A stretch of 64,000 nucleotides of DNA from Sarcocystis neurona (taxonomy: Eukaryota; Apicomplexa; Conoidasida; Eucoccidiorida; Sarcocystidae). The translations under genes and the position numbers were made by a program. The stretch covers positions 548,406 through 612,405 of the forward strand of contig KL647315.1 of the NCBI GenBank assembly GCA_000727475.1. The letters are read 5' to 3'. Below the pieces are notes generated by a model. It was not told where the DNA came from. It saw nothing but the letters and a program-made list of their open reading frames with translations, and made no database searches. Position 1 is the first letter of the stretch; the number at the start of each line of letters is the position of its first letter. Positions 12,507-23,906 of the stretch are shown here, one piece after another.

Positions 12507-13422
12507 GTAGGTGCCGGGTGTTTGTATGCGTATGTATAACGTAGTCGTAGTAGATAGATTTACGCTGCATATCTTTGATATTAGGGACAGTATTACGTAG
12601 AAATATCGTGTGTGTATGTGTGTGTGTATACATATATATATATGTACATATGTAAATATAGGCACACACATACACATATATAGCGGTAGTTGTGCGTATG
12701 TATGTGGACAGTTATAGAAGGAAACTTTGCTTGTTTACCTACGTGTATATATATGTATATATTCATATATATGTATATGTGTAGATACGTGTCTACATTC
12801 CGACGCAGGGCCCCGCGCAGGACGTACCTTTCACATGTGTCTGTGTGTATGTGTGTGTCTGTACAGCAGTACACCCCTTGGCAGTAATGTGTATATATAT
12901 ATGTGTGTATGATATGGGAATGCCTATATATATGAATCCATGTATTTATGTATATGTACATATGTGATATGATATATACGTGGATACATCCATATATCTA
13001 CACGTATGCACATATATATATATACAGGTATACGTTTGTACGTCTATTTACGTCTGTGAAAGTCACTACATTTGTACCTCCAAGTATGCGTAGATACGTA
13101 TATATACACAGATTCGTGAATGTTTGGTAATGTCTCCAAAGTAGTAGAAGATGGTAGTGTATCTGTGTGTGTGTGTGTGTGTGTCAATATATATGCATAC
13201 ATTTATACACGTGTATTATATATGTTAGAGTAGGTACACGTGGGTGGGTGAGTACATATGTGTGTGTCCGTGTGTGTGTGCGTGCAGGCAACGTGCACGG
13301 AGGCGGGGCTGCTGGCGCTGCGCGAGCGTCGAATGAAAATCACTCAGGAGGATCTGCGCAAAGCGAAGGAGAAGGCCCTCTATCAAAAAAAGGGGAATAT
13401 ACCCGAGAGTTTATATCTCTAA
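2030..13422 (+). CDS. RPT2: 26S proteasome regulatory ATPase Rpt2 (subunit 4), 5'-partial, seven exons
   Basis: This is the AAA+ ATPase subunit Rpt2 (PSMC1 family) of the 19S base, which unfolds ubiquitylated substrates and opens the 20S gate. The exons are 2030-2218, 2938-3057, 5563-5668, 7066-7255, 9137-9353, 11547-11636 and 13288-13422. They join in phase into 348 residues that follow the family end to end from about residue 93 of roughly 440. The Walker A motif GPPGTGKT is split by intron 3. Walker B IVFIDEID lies at 7215-7238 and the arginine fingers RPGRIDR at about 9282-9302. The protein ends in LYL, the gate-opening Hb-Y-X motif, followed by TAA. The N-terminal region, which carries the myristoylation site in other eukaryotes, was not found and probably lies upstream of the window. 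Introns of 0.7-2.5 kb are filled with repeats. Identity is near certain; the 5' limit is open. Confidence 0.97.
2938..3057 (+). CDS. RPT2: Rpt2 exon B
   Basis: 40 codons in phase 0 ([15 protein letters not shown] to GGLEKQIQ). This covers the rest of the OB domain and the linker to the AAA module. Acceptor CAG at 2935-2937; donor GTACTT at 3058. Confidence 0.95.
3077..3175. repeat. 17-bp tandem repeat in Rpt2 intron 2
   Basis: Five full copies and a partial copy of GGGAGACACRCAGCAGA lie directly downstream of exon B. The first two copies have G at the variable site, the later ones A. The period is not a multiple of three, so translated frames cycle with a 17-residue period; it is intronic. 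Confidence 0.9.
5563..5668 (+). CDS. RPT2: Rpt2 exon C, first half of Walker A
   Basis: Runs from [16 protein letters not shown] to GPPGTG and ends in phase 1 inside the second glycine codon of Walker A. Acceptor GCAG at 5559-5562; donor GTGCGT at 5669. Confidence 0.95.
5860..6080. repeat. CTG-type triplet tract in Rpt2 intron 3
   Basis: Interrupted GCTGCT/CTGCTG sequence on the + strand, between exon C and exon D. Stop-free frames through it produce Leu/Cys/Ala-rich peptides with no relation to Rpt2. Confidence 0.7.
6780..7045. repeat. 25-bp tandem repeat with a perfect 14-bp palindrome
   Basis: Exact 25-bp spacing of TTGAGGTGTACGTACACC-type units starts at 6896, 6921, 6946, 6971, 6996 and 7021. 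Looser copies reach back to about 6796 and fainter ones to about 6500. The core GGTGTACGTACACC is its own reverse complement. The array ends about 20 bp before exon D of Rpt2. Its role is unknown; it could form hairpins or bind a dimeric protein. Confidence 0.88.
7066..7255 (+). CDS. RPT2: Rpt2 exon D, Walker A lysine and Walker B
   Basis: Opens with the last two bases of a Walker A glycine codon, then [11 protein letters not shown], the pore-loop region and Walker B IVFIDEID at 7215-7238. It ends in phase 2 within GTKR. Acceptor TTTCAG at 7060-7065; donor GTACGT at 7256. Confidence 0.95.
9137..9353 (+). CDS. RPT2: Rpt2 exon E, second region of homology
   Basis: One base plus 72 codons, from [14 protein letters not shown] to KRKIFQ. 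It carries the sensor-1 asparagine (MATNR) and the arginine fingers. Acceptor GCAG at 9133-9136; donor GTAACA at 9354. Confidence 0.95.
11190..11540. repeat. CTG/GTTGCTGCTG tract before Rpt2 exon F
   Basis: An interrupted CTG-type triplet tract of about 350 bp on the + strand ends about 6 bp before the exon F acceptor. It is the third such tract in Rpt2 introns with CTG on the sense strand. Confidence 0.75.
11547..11636 (+). CDS. RPT2: Rpt2 exon F, start of the C-terminal lid
   Basis: 30 codons in phase 0 ([17 protein letters not shown] to SGADIK). The acceptor is GGCAG at 11542-11546, just after a CTG tract; the donor is GTAAAC at 11637. Confidence 0.95.
11855..12475. repeat. Interspersed 50-70-bp repeat with a GTAG...CTAC stem
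   Basis: About eleven copies of a motif like CTATAGGTAGTTGACATCTAC occur near 11861, 11917, 11981, 12050, 12111, 12166, 12231, 12301, 12349, 12401 and 12451, separated by variable TA/TG runs. The copy at about 12407 reads GTAGTTGGCAACTAC, an almost perfect inverted repeat. It lies in Rpt2 intron 6. Confidence 0.75.
13288..13422 (+). CDS. RPT2: Rpt2 terminal exon G
   Basis: 44 codons plus TAA, from [15 protein letters not shown] to PESLYL. The final L-Y-L is the Hb-Y-X gate-opening tail. The acceptor is TGCAG at 13283-13287 after a TG-rich stretch. Confidence 0.96.
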   Translation, partial: ATCTEAGLLALRERRMKITQEDLRKAKEKALYQKKGNIPESLYL

Positions 13423-15900
13423 CTTTTACGTTGGGCTTCTCCGTATGCAGAGAAAGGAAATACGCACGAAAAAGTGTTCGTATATCTTCAGTCTTCATCT
13501 TTTGGTCCTCTCCGTGCCAAAAGAAGGGAAATGTTTGGTACACAAAAAGTTCGGGTCTTCACTTCTGTCCGTAGGGGGGGATATTCGTCTCTCCTCGCTT
13601 TTCATAAAGAAGAAGGAACTTCCTAGAAAGTCTACTTCCGTACTATACTCCCGTCTATGTCTGAGTACATCTCTCTGTTCTGCTGCTTATAGAGACATAT
13701 ATATTTCTATGTACACCTGGTGTAGTATTCATCATAGACGTCTCTAGACGTGTCTCAACATACGTACATACATACATATATATATAGTGGGTACGTGTAT
13801 ATATATATATATATAGAGAGACAAATGCACCCACACCTATACAGCCGAGTAACTTCTTCTGTAAGTATAAATATGTGTTTGTCAACGCATGCGTGATCCC
13901 CACCTCTGTCTTCTTTTCTCTTTGTATATATGCCTACCGGCGTATATATATATATATATGGGGAGATTGAACACGCGTTCAAGACGTGCAGAACAGAGAG
14001 CAGGGACCCCGCAGGATGAAAGGGACGTCAGTTCGAGCGATTTGTCTTCTCGTGTAGGTGGACGTGTAAATATATGCAACTTATCTCTGTTCTTGTGTCT
14101 GTGCTCGTCCCTGGTGTACGTACACCCCGTGGAACTGCGAGAGACCCGCTATCAGCGCAACGAGAGAAGAGCGCAGGACCATGAATTCCCCGGTCTTCTC
14201 CACTTTGGTCCTTTTCCGACTTCCTGCAGTGGGGTGGCCTCCTCAACGAGAAAACAAGACGTGTAGGCGGGTGCGTACTATATATGTGCGTCTGCGTAGA
14301 CTAGACGTGCAGAAGGACGGGTATGCGGAAAGCGGGCCCTGCGCGCTGCAAGAGAAAGGCAGGGAAAAGACGCGTCCTGCTCAAGTGGACCGGCACGCCA
14401 GTGGACTGTACACATGTTGAAGTTGGTAAAACGCGTTAATTCAAGGTGTACGCCGTACAACAAATATATCTACAGAAAGACAGTGAAGCAAATGACGTCT
14501 ACGTGCATATATACGTGCGTGGACGTACATAAGGAGAAAGCAAGAGAACCACTAGCGTCACGCACGTATATGTGTAGCAGGCCAGACTGAATCACATCTA
14601 CAGGCATACACCTACATATATATATAGGACGTGTGTAGGTCTCTCTGTACACATAGTGTAGACACGTAGATATATGTATATAGCTCGCATGTGCGTCTGC
14701 GTATACGTTTAAATGTATAGTATGTGCGTCTTTGTACACGTTATAAATACGTGTATATATATATATTTATATATGTATATATGGAGGAGTGCTTGTACCT
14801 CTACGTGCGTGTGTGTCTATGCGTGTAAGGAATTTAGTGGAGATGGTGTGGGGCCGCTGCACCGTGGAAAACAGAGTGAGTAAGCACGTGCGTTTTGTAG
14901 ACAGATGTCTATATACATAGCTGCGTATCAGTCCATGTCCACGTATGTAAAACATATATATGCACATATATTATCTCTCTGTACGTCAGTCTCCATAAAC
15001 TGTAATGCATTTGCACGAATGTTTTCTGTCTGCAGCTCAGGCTCCATACACACACGTATGTATGGACACATATATTCGTTATCATATATATGTACATAGA
15101 ATATCTCTCCCTACACGTGCGTCTCCATATACATCCCCCTGTACACATATACGAATATACTACATTTGTACATCAATTACCTGTCTATACGTACATCCCC
15201 ATATACGTCCCTACCTACATAGGTACACGCGTGTAAGTCATTTCCACACACATTTTCTACCTACCTGTATACACATACATATATATGCACGCGTAGCCTA
15301 TCTGCGGATACGTATGCATACCCGTAGACGCATGCATCTTTATAACACGCGTATACGTGAGTGTCTGTGTGTGTCCCAATATCAGCAGTGATATCTGCCG
15401 ACTGCTAATTTGCGTGCGCCTACGTGTGGGCTCCCCGTAGATATTTATATATATATACATGTGTATGTACGCGAAGTCTTGCACATGCGTTTGCAGTTGT
15501 GTGTGTACGAGTCTGTGTAGGGGATGTGTGTGGGTATTTGTTGTACTGCCCTCGCCGCGACGGGGTGTTCAACTTTGTACTTCTGCGGGAAGAGCCGGTA
15601 TTTCTTTGACTGACTTCTTAAACTGTCGTCAGACAGCAGTCGTTGAGACGAAAACTCCCCTCTTTTTCATCTTCTTCCGTTCTCTTGTGTCTCGTTTCGT
15701 TTTCTCCGTGTTTTTGTCTTCCTGTACATGCGTAGGTTTGTGTAAACAGCGGCGACGTCGGCGCTTCCATGCCAGACTTCCGTACTTGCTGTGTCTGTAA
15801 CTCCCTTTTATGAACGAAAATTGGGGAAGATATTCTACCCTGCACGCCTTACACGTCGTCGCGTGTAGGAGTAGTAGTGGCAGGAATAGATTTAGGAGGA
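13423..15900. other. Downstream flank of Rpt2, no supported gene
   Basis: After the Rpt2 stop there is about 350 bp of mixed pyrimidine/purine-rich sequence, a likely 3' flank. AT/TG microsatellites and short GC-richer islands (13970-14270, 14310-14420, 15540-15800) follow. The islands have open frames on both strands but no family I recognise and no convincing pair of splice sites. A lone copy of the palindrome GTGTACGTACAC occurs near 14114-14128. Confidence 0.5.
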
Positions 15901-15909
15901 ATACTACAC

Positions 15910-16250
15910 CTTTCACATATATGTAGCGGCACTGTAGATTCCTTCATGCATGCTTGCTTATACACATATGTAGATATATATATATATGTCCGCAGTATAG
16001 ATTACGCTACGAACAACTGACTATCTATTTGTGTGTGTATACTTATATATATCGACACTATAGACTCCTTTTTGGAGGCTTGGTTATATGGATGTAGCGG
16101 GTGTGGAGATTCGCTTTCGGACGCCCGCTTATATATACATATATGTATACGTGTAGCAGCTGTACACATCCCTCTATGGACGCCCTGTTATACCTGCATA
16201 TATGTGTATGTATAGCGTATCTATAGGTTCCACTACGGACGCATGGTACG
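15910..16250. repeat. Diverged 60-75-bp repeat units
   Basis: Repeated blocks of the form GTAG(C)...ACTATAGATTCC...GGACGC...TTATATACATATATG occur around 15925, 15985, 16050, 16100, 16160 and 16215. They resemble the interspersed elements in Rpt2 intron 6 in layout, but the core sequence differs. They are not coding. Confidence 0.45.
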
Positions 16251-19200
16251 ACGTGAAGTTTCTAGACTTGCACGCAGATATCCACCTACGCGTGCGTGTA
16301 CTTTTGTGTCTCGGGGTCACATATATACATACATATACATATATATGTACGCACAAGCGTACGCAATTACATGTGTGTGTGTGTGTAACGGGACCACATA
16401 TATATATATATATGTACATATATATGCACAAGCGTACAGAGGTACTTGCGTAGGTGTGTTACCGTGCCTTCGGCGAGGTTTTTGCATGTGTCTGCTGACG
16501 CGTCATAGGTGTGCGTACTACTTGGAGGGGCATGTCAGTAGGCGTCGCGGCGTATGCTACCTGCGCAGTACCCCGGCGCAGTGTGATGCGCTTCCTTGGA
16601 AGGGTACACGAGTGTTTTTTGCGTGAATCTATTATTATTACGTCTGCTTACCTTCACAGTCGTCTAGCTCTTGTATTCGGTCGCACACACACACACACTC
16701 ACATACACATGCACGCAGAGATACACGTCTACATGTATGTGGATGTAGATATTCTCAGATAAAAAGCGGTGCGCGTACCTGCGTGTACAAAGATATATGT
16801 GTATTCTCGTAAAGACATGTACTGCTCGACCCCTACATGCCTAGATTTACATGGCTTAACCCACTACGGGAAGTGGCGCTTGCCTAGGACGTGTACACAC
16901 CACCTCTGGACCGTGAGAAAGTGTCGGTCACAGATGTGCGTGCAGATATATGTACTTGTCCATTCATACAAGAAAACTTTCGCTACTCCACCCAGCACCT
17001 GCAAATACATGCAGAACCCTCTGTATGTGGGGGCACGTGTGTGTGGAGATCGAAGTGGTGGTTGAAAAACCCACACACACGACGCCGTCCTCAGCTGCCA
17101 CACAGAGCAAGCAGCGACCACAGCGAAGCTCAGAGAACTGCTGCACTGCTGGTTCTTGCTGCCTCTCTGCCCAGGCGCGACACGCTCGGGAATTCTTCAA
17201 AAGCGCTTCGCCAAGAATGAAGCAACAGCACACGCATATGCGCACGCGTGGACGTGTATCTGTGTAAACTACCTCGGCCCTCAGACACATGTTGACACAC
17301 ATGTCTGCATGTGTATTTGCAGATTGTGTGCACCCGTCCACTTTTATGTGTATGTATACATTCATGTGCACCCTTGGACACACAGATGTATATCCGTATG
17401 AGAATTCTTGTGTGGCAAAACGCGCGAAGCACTAGGGTCGCAGGAAATGAACTACTGTTGTTCTCCCTACACAGCAGCATAGAAAGGCAAAGCGAGTGAC
17501 TCGCGTTATCGAAAGACTACAGCGTTTCCTGCAGATAGCGCCCTTTACACGTAATGAACTGTTGGACTCGACACGTATGCACGTGTGCGTCCAGAGGTAT
17601 AGAGAGAGATATAGATAGATATATATCTGTATGTGTATAAACGTACATACAGGTACATTATGTACCTACGCGCACACAACAACGTAGATACATATATACA
17701 TATATGTATATTCTTTATATGTGTACAGAATAGTAAATATAAGAGAGATGCTTGTTGGTCAGCTGTCTCAACAGGAGTGCCTCGTAAAGAATTCCACAGG
17801 ATTCACGAGGTAGCGAGTGTGTGAATTTTTTTGTCTACATAGACTAGGAACGTCGACCTACGCCACGTAAAAAAAGAAAACTGTGAGAACATCCATCGCC
17901 GTTGCATACTTTACGTCTGCCGCTGCGGCTCCTTTTTTGCTACAGCAGCGGTTGTTGTTTGTGCCGCTGCCGTTGCCTGTGTTGCTTCTGCACGTGCTGC
18001 TCCTCTGTCCGGGGCTTCTGCGGCTGGTGTCGTTGCTGTACCGGCTGCTGCACGTAGTCTGACGGCGCGCTGTTGCGCCTACTGCGCTTTGCATGCTACC
18101 GCCTCAGACGCTTTCTTCGCTGTAGCAGCTTAGTTTCAACGCGAAGCTTCTAAGTTGCCACTATAAATGGACGGCTATTCCAGATGTGGGAACAGCTGCT
18201 ACAACGAGACTGCTAACACGTAACACTGGTAGACCGGCCCCCGCGGGACACGGCAATGGCGCACAGGCACGAGTTAGAGTTACGTGGGTGTACGGCAATA
18301 GTATTGTACAGATGATGCGCACACGTGTGTACCTCCGTGTATCTATTTGTGCCTGGAGGCGAAGCTGCCGACACTTTTTATAAGAGCCTCAACTTTGCAA
18401 CAGGGCACCTTCCTGTCGTTCCTCATTTGTACGAGGAGAGACAGCGACCGGGAGGAACTCGGGTCCGCGATACCGGTGCCACGTGTTAAGTGCACCGCTG
18501 TTCCTCGCACAAGGAGAACACACTCGTAGATGTATGTACATTTAGGGAGAGGCAGAAGCAGAGAGAGAGAGAGATGCAGATGTGTACTTGCGAAGTGTAC
18601 ACACATATAAAGTGACGACTACTAACGCCGTGTTTCTATATGGAGCGCACGTGGGCGAAATCGCGGAGAGCAGACATGACTCGGCATACACGTGCATAAA
18701 TTGTTGCACTTTTCTTCTGTTTCCCGAACGTCCAGGCGCAGTACGCGAATGTACACCGGGAGGATTTAGCTATATCAGGGGAGGATCAGCCTGTAAATGC
18801 GTTTTATTAAACGGCTGCTAACTGGGACTCATATTTATATATATATATGTATGTATATACATATACACACGTTGCAAACGCGTCGACAGGTGCACCTGTG
18901 GATCCGCGTCTTTCAGTGACTGTCAGCAGGTGAGCTGGCGTACTGGCACATGCCAGTTCTTTCGGAAAATTTTGAACAAGGAGCAGGTGCCTCAAATCGG
19001 ATAGTCAGACGTTAGTATTCAAACACGTGCGGCGTCACGATGATACCTTGTCCGAGCTTTGCTCGTCTGATCCGGGTTAAGCATTTGAGATATATATATA
19101 TATGTACATACACATACGTAAATGCGTAAAGGAATTCAAAGACATACACGCATATGTATATACGTGCGTTGGACACGCGTACGTATGTATTCAAATACAC

Positions 19201-20575
19201 ACACGCAGGAGAGCAGTCGACATATATATATATATATATGTATATAGATATAGATATATATAGTTTAATGTACATACGCCCAGATATATATGTGCACCAA
19301 CGTGTCCGCGTACGTATGTGTACTTTCGCACGTTCAGAAACACACGTGCACAGATACATTTCTCAGCCGGTATACATCCTCATTCTCGACGTATAGGGTC
19401 CTGTTTTCGGGTCACCTGTGCGTCGAAGTTTCTCATTTTTGTCTTGCTGAAAAATTTTCCTTTGAAGAAATTTGACAAATGTAAGAAGTTGCATTACAAG
19501 AAGACGACAATCTATTTCCCCATTCACCTACGCTGCGGCTACCAGACTTTGCTGTACGTCCAGACGGGCGATTTCTTGTCTTAAAAAATCTTATTCGCGT
19601 CAGCGGTTACAGGCGGAAATAAATGTTTATAAATGTCTGCGAATCTATCCACCGTTTTACTCCTAGGACACTTTCGTCGACTCATCTTTACGGCCAGGCG
19701 TGCGACAGTTAGCGTGTACGCAACTTATGCGTATGTGTGTACACGGACACGGTTCCAGCGCCTTGCCTAGCTGTTGAAACACGGGACGCTGACTTGGTGG
19801 GCTGGAACCATCAATTCAGTATGTTCTCTTGTCCGTGTGACGCACACGAGAACAAGCCACTGGAAAGTGCCTCCTCCTGAGTGTGTTTGTGTATGTATGC
19901 ATAGCCAGAGCGTCGACTCAGTCTCAATAGGAAAAATATATATAATTATGTTCACTCCCACGTCCTTTGCTGCATAGGCAAGCGGCTCTTACCACACGTG
20001 TATACATCAATCTACATACGCGTATATGTAGGATGGAGCGAAGGGCTGTGGCTGGCAATTTTACGCCGGTGCTCCCATGTGGGGTAGATAAGCCACGAAA
20101 TTCATACAAAACTAATCACCTATAAATTATATTTTACTCACATGTAAATGCTCTAACTGTTGTATTCTGCTTACAGGGGGGGACAGGGGAAGACCGCCAG
20201 CACGGCTACTCAGTTCGATACAGATTACATCTTTTCCCATGTTGCCGAGAAATGTGCGGTGGCTCCTGTCCGTCCGTTGCTGAAGAATGTGCAGTGGTTG
20301 CTGTTTTATACCCGTTAAATCTCTCCTTTCTCACGTCTCCCAGACCACAGGGAGCCGCGCGCGGTATCGGTCTCTCTTGATATATGTAGGCAGGCGTCCT
20401 AACGATGACTTCCAGTGGCAGGCATGAATGAATTCTGCGCTCGCGAAGAAGCGTTGTACATCACGCACACGACCACAAGTCTATCTATACATTTGTGAAC
20501 TTGTATGTATTTGTTCTGGCCCATATGCGGCTGCTCGCGTATGTCTGTTCAACCTCCTGGTGGAGGCCGCGTCCT
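16251..20575. other. Intergenic stretch, nothing firmly assigned
   Basis: Microsatellites (CA run at about 16684-16700; TATA runs at about 19200-19265) alternate with unique sequence. The island 17080-17225 is open in several frames on both strands and could be an exon, but neither strand nor frame can be chosen. A GCT-rich patch lies at 17910-18110. The + frame at about 19420-19584 reads as a Lys/Phe-rich peptide without any family match known to me. Confidence 0.4.
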
Positions 20576-21859
20576 TCACGGCAGTCTTTGGTAGCGCGTG
20601 GGGAGAAACGTGATGAGGGTGGCGACGGAAAGAGAACCAGCAAAAGGAGTCAAGAAGCAGACGAGAGCGTTTCCCGGATCTTCGGCATATCCGTTGAACA
20701 GCTGAGATACGACGATCCCGAATACAGTTTGGACATTCATGGAAACACCTTTTTTGAACAGCATGTGAAAGACGAAATATACAACTCCCACAATAAGACC
20801 TGCAGGCCTTCCTAGTCTGTCTCCAAAGGAGAATGAGTACGCAGCCATTAGCAGAGCTCCAAAAGCAAACAGCATGCCTACATCTCTCATTGTATCTCCA
20901 CCTCTAAGTATATTCAAGATGCCTAGCGGCCCCATAGTATACCGGGCGAGCACAGCGCCTATAGCTCCTCCTCCGCACTGGAACGCAGAGTATAAGGCGA
21001 CGTCGCGAAGTTTGTTGTAGCCTCCAGGAAGCGTTCCGAAGGAAATGGCAGGGTTAATGGCTCCTCCACTTCTCCACCCGGTTGTGTAGACAATAGCAGC
21101 AGACATGCAACCGATGCTAATAGCAGAGTTGGTGGTAGTGAGTCCCCCTGCCAGAGCGCAGCAGGTGTTGTAGGTGAAAATCATGCTACCGACCAGCTCT
21201 GCCATCAGCAGGTTGTCTTGGGTAAGCTTGAACAACCCCCAACCTACCGCAGCTCCCACAAACGGGACGGTGAAGAAGGAGGCGACAACGTCAGGCAACA
21301 CAGTCACACCGCTGTATGCATTGCTGAGGGTCAGAGCACCAGCAACAGCAGGATTCAAATAGCCAGATAGACCTGCTGTTGCTGTGTATGCTGCGTACGT
21401 CGCTAGCGCGACTGCGATTCCAGGCATGCGGGAGCTAGGTTCAGCAGCAAGATCGATGTGGATGAAGGCGAGGGCAGTGCAGAAGACGGTTTGCGCTAGC
21501 AACACTTTCTCGTTGTTACCCTCCACGCCTGTAGGAATGAAGACAGGCTTGTTGCATATCAGCGCAACAAGTAAAGCCCCTGCTATGGCGCCTAGTATCT
21601 GAAGGAGCATCACAAGCACCCCTCCCAGGATGCTCACGCGACCCAAGAACACGTCCGTTAGCGTAAGCACGGGGTTCAGACGCACGCTGTGAAGTGGGTA
21701 AAGCGCGAGGTAGAGGACGAGATATGATAAACCTGCTGCGGCGCCGTAGCATATGTACTTGGAGTGTAATAAGCTCAACAAACCAATACCCAGCAGCAGC
21801 AAGAAGCTGCCACCAAACTCCATCAAAGGCTCTCGCCGCTCCATCTCACGAACCGCCAT
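20576..21859 (-). CDS. Tandem double MIP (aquaporin-like) membrane protein, 427 aa
   Basis: An uninterrupted reading frame encodes about 12 membrane helices and no obvious signal peptide. Residues 14-212 read as one complete MIP fold: helix 1 at 14-32, loop B with NPV at 62-64, helix 3 at 77-102, helix 4 at 118-137, loop E with NPA at 169-171, helix 6 at 187-212. Residues 218-420 read as a second: AELVGSMIFTYN, loop B SGGAINPAISFG with NPA at 269-271, and loop E where NPA is replaced by NVQ at 375-377. MIP channels normally have six helices and two NPA boxes and conduct water, glycerol or small solutes. Both loop E sites lack the Arg that usually follows NPA. The protein might work as a fused dimer or as a non-conducting relative. 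It is divergent from RPL14 and convergent with Rpt2. An upstream exon cannot be excluded. Confidence 0.82.
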   Translation of the reverse strand: MAVREMERREPLMEFGGSFLLLLGIGLLSLLHSKYICYGAAAGLSYLVLYLALYPLHSVRLNPVLTLTDVFLGRVSILGGVLVMLLQILGAIAGALLVALICNKPVFIPTGVEGNNEKVLLAQTVFCTALAFIHIDLAAEPSSRMPGIAVALATYAAYTATAGLSGYLNPAVAGALTLSNAYSGVTVLPDVVASFFTVPFVGAAVGWGLFKLTQDNLLMAELVGSMIFTYNTCCALAGGLTTTNSAISIGCMSAAIVYTTGWRSGGAINPAISFGTLPGGYNKLRDVALYSAFQCGGGAIGAVLARYTMGPLGILNILRGGDTMRDVGMLFAFGALLMAAYSFSFGDRLGRPAGLIVGVVYFVFHMLFKKGVSMNVQTVFGIVVSQLFNGYAEDPGNALVCFLTPFAGSLSVATLITFLPTRYQRLP

Positions 21860-23834
21860 TTCGTAATAGACGTAAACACGACGGAATCAAGGGACAACAG
21901 AAGCAAGGCAAGGACGACGCCACCTGGGAGTTTGAAATCCTCCACGACGGTGTTGCCTCCAGAAACGTCGGCGCGTATGGCCTACAAAAAGTATACGGGA
22001 ATTTGTAAGCGCGCCGGATACCGAAAATAAATTCCTTCTCGGACAGGAAGCAACTTGTTTTTGCTTTCGTTGCCTGGGCTGCTCCTCCTTCAGTGTTCCC
22101 TTTAACTGATGTTGCTCTTGCTGGTTTTGCTGCTGCCGTTAGCAGGAGAAGGGACGGATTACAGGCATATAACAGTGCTGAGACCCGCCGCAATGGCAAG
22201 TTGAGTTCACAGACGACGCGGGCCGTATTTGTCGAGGCTCAGCGTTCGCGAGTGGAATCCGGAAAGCTGCTACGGCCGTGTCTTACTGTTCCTTCCCGCC
22301 TGGCACGCATATATGTAAATGTATAATGATGCAAGTCCTACTGTTAGAACGAGGTGGTGTTGGGACTTTCGCAGGCAGCAAAGGTCTGCAGTTGCTGACA
22401 CGCTTGGTGCTGCTTTTGCGACAAACGGAGTTCTTCCTGAAGGTGGCTGCCGAGTTCCAGTGACTCGTACAGGACGTGGGCCAACGGATTCTGGGAAGAT
22501 CTTAGCTTCTGTGTGAGTGGGCGCGACCGCTGCGGGTGTGATGTGAAAGGTGCGAGAGACTGTAAGCGCGTTTGTACATTGCTAGCCGCAGCGAAAGCAA
22601 TGGTTTCAAGAGCAGCAGCAGCACGAGCAGCACCAACGACATAGACTTCAGGAACAGCCGCAGAAGGGGCAGCTGTAGCCCACTTCCTGCTGTACCGCCG
22701 AGCGTGTTGCTGCTGCGGCTGCCGTTGCTGCCAAAACGGGTCCTGCCAGTGGCTAGTGCGAACTAGCCGCCGCCGCTGCTCTGATTGAACACTGAAGCAG
22801 CCAAATTTTTCAAATGCTCCTTCAAACTAAAGCAGAAATACCCGCCTGTCTGGCCTCTCGTCTGCTCCCACTTTAGGAGGTCTTCGCATCGCTGGAGGTG
22901 CAAAGGAACCTACAGATCTCCCATTGGGCGGGTACACTTGCCGCGTCTTTTCAGCGTAGGGGGCTGCACGACGTGTCTCAAACAGTGAAGTTGAGTCTTT
23001 CAGTGTTTATGCGTTGCGCAGGACAAAACACATACCGGAGGTGCAGGAGAGACAAAAAGACGTGCCTGTCTACAGATACGCAAATCACTCTCAACCGCAG
23101 TGTGTTGACAAAGACCCCCCTACCCCTCCAGTGTTCGACGTTGCAGATCGTGAAGCTGCTGACGTGCTCCAAAGCACTCAGAGTGCTGCTGCCACTCCTG
23201 TTCACTGCTGCTGCTGTCTTGCCACGGCCTCCACCGCTGCGCTTGGCTCCACCAGTCAGCAGTCCCACATGGCACTCTCGCACGCCCGGCCTCGCACGTG
23301 AGCGGCGCGTCTACGGGTAACTCCGCTGATACTGCTGTCCCTTCTGCTGCGGCCTACCACATGAGTAGATGCGAGGGTGCGCCTGCTGCTATCGTGAGGA
23401 CGCTGCTGCCACTGCGAGGGTGGTGCGGACTGCTGCAGTTGCCGCTCGCGCCGTGTGCCGTTGCCGCTACTGCTGACCTCGCCTATTGCTGCTGGTGGCG
23501 GTCGTGTACTTCGGCTACTGCTCCAATGATGGGGCGCGGCCGGGCTTCACCGCGTTAATCCCGTCCCGTTGCAGGGTCCGCCCTCCACGACGCCAGCGCG
23601 AGGGCTACCGCATGCCATTACTCGTGCCACACAATATCTGCGTACTAGTGCTACAATCGACTGAACTTGGGGCCTGCTCCTCACGTTTCGGCTGGAGAGT
23701 CGCGTCTGTTGTGGTAGAGCACTGAGTCGCGCCGAGGTCCGCGGATCTCTGCGTATTTCTGCGTCCCGGCCCTTTTATCTTCTTTTCTTTCCCCATCTCT
23801 TCATCCCCCTCTGCCGTCTTCTCCCCTCTTCACC
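21860..23834. other. Divergent intergenic region between the aquaporin-like gene and RPL14
   Basis: About 2 kb of mostly unique sequence with few simple repeats, plus small CTG/GCA patches at 22590-22740 and 23150-23500. It must hold the promoters of both flanking genes. A pyrimidine-rich stretch at about 23755-23830 precedes the RPL14 start, as is common for ribosomal protein genes. No third gene could be supported. Confidence 0.5.
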
Positions 23835-23906
23835 ATGCCGCTGTTCACGCGCTACTATCAGCCTGGCCGCCTGTGCGTCATCCAGTACGGCCCGGACACC
23901 GGCAAG
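23835..23906 (+). CDS. RPL14: RPL14 exon 1
   Basis: 24 codons ending GPDTGK in phase 0; donor GTACGC at 23907. Confidence 0.95.

Noticed and set aside
13889..14266. 125-codon + open frame downstream of Rpt2
   Set aside because: Mixed composition with an embedded Tyr/Ile microsatellite; no splice context, domain or recognisable family.
19030..19090. Possible tRNA-like segment (GCGGCGTCACGATGATACC)
   Set aside because: No cloverleaf with an acceptor stem or a TTCRA loop could be built.
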